Part shown: positions 7,495 through 13,042 of the stretch, one piece after another
Position numbering within the stretch: position 1 is the stretch's first letter
How the letters are laid out: each line of letters begins with the position of its first letter
Program-made: the position numbers and the translations under genes
NCBI GenBank assembly: GCA_037074765.1
Contig: JBAMDO010000489.1
Coordinates: 1 to 13,042 of the forward strand
Length of the DNA: 13,042 nucleotides
Direction of reading: 5' to 3'
DNA from: Mansonella perstans
Lineage: Eukaryota > Nematoda > Chromadorea > Rhabditida > Onchocercidae
The notes under the pieces: generated by a model
Database searches by the model: none
What the model was told of the DNA's origin: nothing
What the model saw: only the letters and a program-made list of their open reading frames with translations

Positions 7495-9670
7495 TCATAA
7501 GAAATTGTTGTTGGATCGATAGATGATATCTTTATTCACTTCGTAAGCATTACTTCTTTCATTAGAATACTCATTTGGCAAGCTTAAACCATTTAAGTAT
7601 TCGGTCTCTTCCGGTTGACCTAAAACATATGATAAAATGAAATTGGTACAGAGGAAACAATTAAACTTTGAACAACTTCGAACAAGAACATTTTGCTAAT
7701 ATTTCTATTAGCTCACATATGAAGAAATGATCTATTTAAGAAAAAAATAAACCAGATCGGACCTGAAGTTTATGATTTAGAAGTTGCAAAAAAACTGCTA
7801 AAGAAAAATACAATCAAAAGTATATCGTGAAAATTTCAAGAAAATAAAATATCTTTATCCTGTCAACAGTGATAACGTGGAATATCGAAGTAAAGTTGGA
7901 AAATACATGAATAATTTTTGATTGCTAAATTACACGAAATATCTCAGCCAGGAAAAATTAATCAAGCGGCATAATATCATTAATTTCATTTTAACGCTTG
8001 CAAAGTAGAAAGCAAAATTGATTATGGAATAAATGAACCGAATGAATTTTTTTTTTTTTTTAAAGCAACTAACCGATATAATCAAGTGTTGGTTTTCGAC
8101 GAATAATTTTATGCAGAAAGCATTTCTCCCAACAGAGGCAAATAATCATGAGTGCAGTTAGTAAAATAGAAGCAACAATCAATGCTGCGAATAATATTAT
8201 CGTTAAACTGAAATTTCATTTAAGATAAGCAAATTTCTCATATGGTATTAATTAAATTTTAAAATAAGCATTTGTAGTTGTGTTAAAAAGAAATTCAGCG
8301 TATAGATTTCAAATATTAAAATTAATTCAATTTCGAATGTTAAAACTAATTCGACTTGAAATATTAAAATTAATTCAATTTCAAATATTAAAAATTAATT
8401 AGTTTTTCATTTTTTTTCTCTTAGATTGGAAGATTGAAGCATTTAATTTAGTGGGTTGAAAGATTTGAAGCGATAGTTTTTCTTTATAGCCTTCCATGGA
8501 TTTAAGTAATAAGTTTTCCTCTAATTTAGTTAATGATAAGTTTCAATTTTTCACCCCTTCTCCGTCTCAGGAAAAGATCTTCGAACTCAACAACTTAGTT
8601 AAATCAATAACTAATGTTTGAATCCAGAGACTCTTTCTTATATTCCTTTTATTGATGCTAAATAGTTACTATGTGCCGCATACTATCTGTGTATATTATC
8701 GTAAAATTATCCAGATTATAAAGCACATAATGCGTATACTGTATCTCAGATTTATTAAGTTTTACACTATAAGTATGTTTTTAAGAAAGCCCGAAAAAAT
8801 GAAATTAAATGTTATCATCATATAACATGCATTTTTCGTGAGCTAAAATTTCTCAACCCAAAATGTTTTCAAATCTAGAGCAACTTGAGAAACTAAAACT
8901 TAAAATCGCTCAATCTCCTTATCGTTATCATTATCACAATGGTAATCACAATATCATCCTTAATATTAGACATATTAGACAGTAAATAATGATAACTTAC
9001 TGATTCTCGAAAAATGTTGATTCACGACAACAATTAAATTTAACTGGATTGCAGCATCGATTCTCTCTTTCATGATGAAATTTTGTTGGACATATATATG
9101 CATTCACATATCGTTTTGTATCCGATGATACAATGCCTCCGCATTGAATTCGTTCTAGAAATTTGAAAAAATTTTTCAAATTATTTCTTCTTTTCCGGAA
9201 CTATTTTCCGGAAATATCACCATTTTTAATGGTGGGAATTACTTTATTATTATAAATGAATGTAATCGCAAATTATCTCTGTACTGCTTGCGAAGAGCTT
9301 AAGTAAATGAGTTATTATCGTTGTTCTCTTGCCACAAAAATATACAAATTCTAAAATTGCAGAATTCAAATTTTTACTGCAACATTTTATATATTAATTA
9401 AATTAATATAAATGAGAAATAATATAGGAAAAATTACAAGAATTGCAGCTTCGCAAATTTATTTCGAAAAATTCAATTTTAAAAACAATCGTTGAATTAA
9501 TTATTCCCAAAGTTCTAAAATAGCATAATTGATACAGTTTGCAAAAGAAGTTTTTTAATGATTAAAAATTAACACTGAAAAAGAAACACCACAAATAATC
9601 ACAAACCAGCTTGAATAGCAATCAACGAGCACGAACAAATACCAAAAATGGTGCATAAAGTTTGTTGCAT
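7495..9670 (-). CDS. Shisa/STMC6-like single-pass membrane protein with six-cysteine ectodomain, 158 aa
   Basis: Coding exons on the minus strand are 9670-9607, 9154-9001, 8207-8074 and 7619-7495 (stop TGA 7497-7495), joined in phase to 477 bases with GT-AG introns of 452, 793 and 454 bases. Residues 1-21 are a signal peptide (starts MQQTLCTIFG), with likely cleavage after AIQA. The ectodomain (22-73) has exactly six cysteines: Cys26, Cys43 (in a Cys-Pro pair), Cys55-Cys56 and Cys63-Cys64. The helix is about 74-97, followed by Cys96, Cys98, Cys102 and a basic stretch (KIIRRK), so the tail (103-158) is cytosolic. One Cys, then CP, CC and CC ahead of a single helix is the plan of Shisa, CYYR1 and WBP1 relatives, which act as membrane adaptors. 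The tail has no PPxY motif but carries Tyr125-Leu-Asn, Tyr116 and Tyr135. The start is fixed by the signal peptide and by an acceptor 18 bases upstream. Family placement is by cysteine pattern only. Confidence 0.85.
8307..8401. repeat. 24-bp tandem repeat, four units
   Basis: Units start at 8307, 8331, 8355 and 8379, with consensus TTTCAAATATTAAAATTAAT plus TCAA. It lies within the second intron (9000-8208) of the Shisa-like gene, about 100 bases before the exon coding for the membrane helix. Confidence 0.88.
9193..9234. repeat. paired TTCCGGAA palindromes and a short hairpin
   Basis: TTCCGGAA occurs at 9193-9200 and 9206-9213, followed by a hairpin with stem CACCATT/AATGGTG and loop TTT at 9218-9234. 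It is in the first intron of the Shisa-like gene, 39 to 80 bases upstream of the second exon's acceptor. The GC-containing palindromes stand out in AT-rich intron sequence. Confidence 0.6.
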
Positions 9671-9674
9671 TGCT

Positions 9675-9700
9675 CTAAAAAATTATCACTGAAATATAAG
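9675..9700 (-). promoter_or_regulatory. tandem splice acceptors (probable spliced-leader site) before the Shisa-like gene
   Basis: The minus strand reads TTATATTTCAG, cutting before 9688 and leaving an 18-base leader, and then AATTTTTTAG, cutting before 9674 and leaving a 4-base leader (AGCA) before ATG 9670. A strong TTTCAG this close to an initiator codon with a signal peptide behind it is typical of nematode trans-spliced genes. The two acceptors, 14 bases apart, could be used alternatively without changing the protein. Confidence 0.6.
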
Positions 9701-9847
9701 AGAATAAAATTGTCAGCAAAAAAAAAAATCGAAAAAAGACAACAAGCGAATTAAAATCACAAAAATATATGAAATGATCACATTTTGCAAAAAATTGCCA
9801 TTAGCTTGCTTTTTTTTTTTTTTAATTTCAACAGATTAAGAGATTAA

Positions 9848-9985
9848 AATTTAACAGATAATTTTAACAACAGAAATCCAGGTGTGTTCCATTTTTCAAA
9901 GGAACGGGATAGTATTGATATTTTTTGTCTTGATATTCTAGATGAGATGAAAAGCATGGATGGGGAGAAATTAAAAGCCGGATGA
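9848..9985 (+). CDS. open segment with coding-like codon pattern, 45 codons and TGA
   Basis: The frame runs from just after TAA 9845-9847 to TGA 9983-9985, with a possible acceptor TTTAACAG ending at 9857. The translation is charged and varied (NNRNPGVFHFSKERDSIDIF, then LDEMKSMDGEKLKAG), and many codons begin with a purine and end with a pyrimidine, unlike the surrounding low-complexity sequence. It starts only 178 bases from, and divergent to, the Shisa-like gene start. No upstream exon or suitable ATG was found, and the minus strand is also open here, so it may be a gene fragment or chance. Confidence 0.18.
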   Translation, partial: NLTDNFNNRNPGVFHFSKERDSIDIFCLDILDEMKSMDGEKLKAG

Positions 9986-9989
9986 AAAT

Positions 9990-10345
9990 ATAGTGCTTGA
10001 TTTAATTCATTTCTGCTTTGACCGTTGGCAAGAGCCTAGTTAATTGACTGCAAAATAATTTTATTTTTTTGTAAAATTGCAACTTTGGTTGTGTAAAATA
10101 GAATTTCTTTCATTAATATCGTAGCTCAAAAATGAAGTATAATTTATGAACAATAATATTCGATGATAGGAAGACATTATATAGTCAGAAAAGAAACTTC
10201 AAATATTTGAAAATTGAAAAAATAAATGCAAGCATAAATGAATGTTAACAAATGAATCAGAGTTTAAAATACAATTAAAACTTTAGAAATTTTATTAATC
10301 AGTTAAAAATTTTTGTCCATCTCTCAAAAAGAATTTAATGAAAAT
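9990..10345. other. no feature seen
   Basis: AT-rich sequence upstream of the Shisa-like gene with no supported exon. Part of it may be promoter, if the transcript starts upstream of the spliced-leader acceptor. Confidence 0.45.
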
Positions 10346-10349
10346 GCTA

Positions 10350-10660
10350 ATTATTAATTCTCCTTAATTATTAATTACCAATCATATGTTTCTACATATG
10401 AAAACTTACTCATCATCATTTTTATTTTTTCCGAGAAATGCTAATCCTACAATCAACAATAATACTAAACTTTTTAAAATTTCTACCCGATTCTCAAAAA
10501 AATAAATAAATAAAAAACGGACGAAGCTACTAATTAACTAATTAATAGTTATCTGTTTTTTTTTCAGCTTCATGTTTCTGCAAACAAACTTACTGATCAC
10601 TATTTTTACCTTTATTCGAGAAATACAATTACTACTACAACCAATGCTTCTACTATTATA
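10350..10660. repeat. diverged tandem duplication of about 180 bp retaining a minus-strand splice donor
   Basis: Two copies align around CTTACT at 10405 and 10589: upstream TTAATTA-rich sequence and ATGTTTCT, then CTTACT, ATTTTTA, CGAGAAAT, and a stretch rich in CAA/ACT. On the minus strand both keep a GTAAG donor at the same place, preceded by a hydrophobic frame (VEILKSLVLLLIVG in the left copy, VEALVVVVIV then a stop in the right copy). The right copy lacks 18 bases in the hydrophobic part, a frame-preserving change. Confidence 0.6.
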
Positions 10661-10769
10661 CATCAATCACATCATCCTTATCATCATCGACAACATATAT
10701 CCTTTTTCCAATCAGATGAATGAATGAATATATCTTCTCTTTATCCTCTAAACTCACTAATACGCTCTG
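10656..10769 (-). CDS. possible last exon of a further minus-strand gene
   Basis: An acceptor AAATTTTAG cuts before 10769 on the minus strand. The frame that follows is open for 37 codons (QSVLVSLEDKEKIYSFIHLI, then an acidic end with DDDKDD) to TAA 10658-10656. An in-frame TAG inside the acceptor fixes this as the exon boundary if the exon is real. Caution: the acidic end derives from simple GAT/CAT repeats, and the plus strand is also open here (10568-10723, histidine-rich, behind TTTTTTTCAG). No earlier exon was identified. Confidence 0.18.
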   Translation of the reverse strand, partial: QSVLVSLEDKEKIYSFIHLIGKRIYVVDDDKDDVIDV

Positions 10770-10909
10770 CTAAAATTTTTCTGTCTGTGGAAAAAATGTA
10801 CAAATAATAACGGTAATTACGATTACAAATACACCGCATGATTTTAGCTTTTCAATTTAAAACGCTTCCCGTAGAGAGGGCGAGAAAGTATGTGTCTGTA
10901 TGTTTGTGG

Positions 10910-11160
10910 GATTGTATGGGAAACGAAGTTACTCCTTAAGTTAGTATCCAACTAGAATGACCAGTGCATGAGAAACAACTTCAAGTTAAAATCCAGCTGG
11001 GTTGGTGACCAATGGAATGATTGCATGAGGAACAAAATAACATCAAATTAAAGTCCAGCTAGGGTGACCAGTATTGGATGATTGCATGGGAATTATTGTG
11101 AATGCACAATTAAGTATCCAGCTAGTGTAACCAATAGAATTATTTGAGCACAATTAAGGT
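10910..11160. repeat. imperfect minisatellite, unit about 62 bp, about four units
   Basis: The core TCCA(G/A)CTAG..TGACCA recurs near 10947, 10992, 11054 and 11117, each followed by GCATGRGRAA-like and then AATTAA-like sequence. A partial fifth core is at 11149-11159. Spacings are about 45, 62 and 63, so one unit carries a deletion. The unit is less AT-rich than its surroundings and has no open frame through all copies. Confidence 0.8.
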
Positions 11161-11164
11161 TGCA

Positions 11165-12440
11165 TATAATATGCGCACGCTTAGGTTTTTTTAATTATCA
11201 GTCATTCATTTTTTAAACTGCCTTAATCATCCTTACATGCATAAACCTATTGAAAAAAAACTTGAAATACTTTTCTTAAAATTTTCTATTCATCAAATTT
11301 TTTTTAAAATTTTCCGTATATAAATTTAACAAAGGGTCCATATTACTGCAGTTTTAAATAGAAAAAGCAAAAAGTGAAATAAATGAAAAGTTAAGAAAAA
11401 TAATATTAAATATATTTTAAAATAGATAAATAGATAAAGACAAAACGAAACACAAAATTGATACATTAGGAAAGCAGAAGAAAAATGAAAAATAATTTTT
11501 TAATTTGGAAGAAAAATTTCATCTTAATTTTTTTTTTGCTTCCCTTATGTGTAAGAAATTATAAAAATAGAAAGAAAATGGCTATATAAATTTTGTTAAG
11601 ATTACTAGGCCAATGATTTATAACAATTTAGTCAATTATTGATTGGAATTGTGGTTTTTATAGATTTTTTTTCTTTGATAAAATTTGCAACATTGACCAA
11701 AATTTGAAAAGTAAAAAACTCACTACACATAAATCACTTCGTGTATTACGTTGAAATATAAAATTAAGACTTTTTTCATTAATCACTTCATTAGCTAATT
11801 TATTTCATACACTAAAATGCTATCAATTATAGCGAAAGAGCTGTCATGCTTTCATAAATAATTTAACGTAAATTTAACTAGCTAGCAATTTGGGCAAACG
11901 AATGATAGCTACTAAATTTGATTATAATATTCCCGCATATATGATACTTGTCATTGGCAAAAAATCAATTTAAGATATCACGAGGAATAGTCAGTTGAAA
12001 ATTGCGATGACAACTTATTAATTGCAGGTAACTTGAAATATGATGGGAACAGGCCCATATAAAGAAGGGCACACAAGGTGAAATTTTATGGTTAAAGAAG
12101 AAAATAAGGTATGGAAAAGTTTTAAAAACGAGTTAATTGGAACAAATTAAGGCTGGACAAAGGACAGATGGCCATACCAAATAACCTTATGCGCTCCCTT
12201 GAAGATTAAAAAAAAAAAGCCATGTAGTCAAAAAGTCAAGGACTTCAATTCCAATAAAAAAGACTATTTCGGAAAAATTGATTACAACATTTGAATTTGA
12301 TTTGAAATTATAGAAATTTTGTCGTAAATGAAGCCAATTTTTTTTTTTTTTTATCATCGGGTACAGGAAAATAATAATTAAACTAGATTGTCAACAACTG
12401 AAGTACCAATTAAGTAACTGGCTTTATTATAAAAGGAGTA
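11165..12440. other. no supported gene; one less AT-rich patch
   Basis: Mostly homopolymer-rich. The patch at about 12040-12200 contains GGCCCATATAAAGAAGGGCA and GATGGCCATACC and is clearly richer in G and C than the rest. It holds only very short frames (for example ATG 12090 to TAA 12150) and no inverted ends; it may be an old element. Confidence 0.4.
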
Positions 12441-12442
12441 CT

Positions 12443-12550
12443 GTTAAAGGTAGATTTTTTTAAAGATTTTTAAATTTGAATAAAAAGCTAAAAAAATTGT
12501 ATATGCAAACATTATGCCTACTTTAAAATCTCCAAAATCTTACCTTTAAC
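12443..12550. repeat. imperfect inverted repeat, possible MITE-like relic
   Basis: GTTAAAGGTA at 12443 is matched by TACCTTTAAC at 12541-12550. The complementarity continues imperfectly inward for about 30 bases (GATTTT...AAAGATTTT against the complement of AAAATCTCCAAAATC). The spacer is about 50 bases. The whole unit could fold into a stem-loop or be a short inverted-repeat element; no clear target-site duplication was seen. Confidence 0.5.
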
Positions 12551-12685
12551 CTTTCCAGTTTTTTTTTGCATGAAAAGCTAATTTAAATTAACAAATACCA
12601 TTTGTAAAAATTTATTGAAAAGCAAAAAAATTCCCGAAATTATATTGAAACTATAAAATTTAATGAGTTTAAGTTTAAATAAGAA

Positions 12686-12800
12686 ATGTTATGGTTAAGA
12701 GAATGATTTTTTTATGATAGAATTACGGCAGAATTATGGTAGAAATTATGGTAGGACAATGATTTTTTATAGTAAAGTTATGGTAGAAACTATGGCAGAA
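12686..12800. repeat. nested tandem repeat around TTATGGTAGAAA
   Basis: TTATGGTAGAAA-like units recur between 12688 and 12800. A larger period of about 56 is visible, with AATGATTTTTT at 12702 and 12758 each followed by the same units (TACGGCAGAA, TATGGTAGAA, TATGGCAGAA). Confidence 0.7.
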
Positions 12801-13042
12801 TAAAAAATTTGCGATAGTTGCAATATCATTTTATTTTGATTTAGCTGTAATTTAAATCTAATTTAAATTGACCGTAAAGGATCTGAAATTTTTTCATGCG
12901 AAAAAAGCATTCAAAAAAAAGAAACATGAATGGAATTGGAAATTAGTTTTGTGTTAACAAAAGTGAAAGGATTTTTAAAAAATGAAAAAGAAAAAAGAAA
13001 GTTTTTCTTAAATAATTGTAAATGAAAAAGCCGGAAAGGCGG
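12801..13042. other. no feature seen
   Basis: AT-rich sequence ending in a short purine-rich, GC-containing stretch (AAGCCGGAAAGGCGG). No exon is supported. Confidence 0.4.

Noticed and set aside
8997..9179. A stand-alone 60-codon minus-strand gene
   Set aside because: Its ATG lies in the intron upstream of the TTTCTAG acceptor and its stop lies in the donor GTAAGT; it is exon 2 of the Shisa-like gene.
10741..10839. Minus-strand ORF of 32 codons (starts MRCICNRNYR)
   Set aside because: Short, overlaps the alternative exon reading in another frame and has no leader acceptor directly upstream.
1..13042. Bacterial features (operons, ribosome binding sites, CRISPR, attachment sites) or an endosymbiont insertion
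   Set aside because: No long uninterrupted frames, no array of identical spaced repeats, and clear spliceosomal introns throughout.

Overview
The window is AT-rich eukaryotic DNA with full-length genes broken into short exons. Introns have long T-runs, TTTCAG/TTTTAG acceptors and GTAAG/GTAAAT donors. Start exons are preceded by an acceptor a few bases before the ATG, with no matching upstream exon needed, which is the signature of spliced-leader trans-splicing. Together this points to a nematode, and base composition with introns of about 200-800 bases best fits a filarial worm. The genus is an inference that cannot be proved from the window.

Two multi-exon genes can be rebuilt with every splice phase closing. 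Both are on the minus strand. Positions 921-3558 hold a five-exon gene for a 252-residue protein with a polar N-terminal half and four membrane helices (tetraspan, family not recognised). Positions 7495-9670 hold a four-exon gene for a 158-residue, single-pass membrane protein: signal peptide, a six-cysteine ectodomain of the Shisa/STMC6 type, one helix and a short tail with tyrosine motifs. The two lie head-to-tail 3.9 kb apart, too far for a typical nematode operon. Nothing in the sequence links their functions beyond both being small membrane proteins.

The rest is mostly intergenic or intronic. Region by region: 1-735 has one isolated plus-strand ORF (319-639); 736-920 is the 3' UTR of the tetraspan gene with a poly(A) signal and a hairpin; 3600-7490 is a low-information spacer with a 16-bp repeat, a 41-bp duplication, one small ORF behind a splice acceptor and one exon-like segment; 9700-13042 holds weak coding candidates on both strands, a diverged duplicated block that keeps a splice donor (10350-10660), a roughly 62-bp minisatellite (10910-11160), an inverted repeat (12443-12550) and a small tandem repeat (12686-12800). 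I saw no tRNA, rRNA, CRISPR array or recognisable intact transposon. The 3' exon-like segment at 10656-10769 may belong to a third minus-strand gene, but this is weak.
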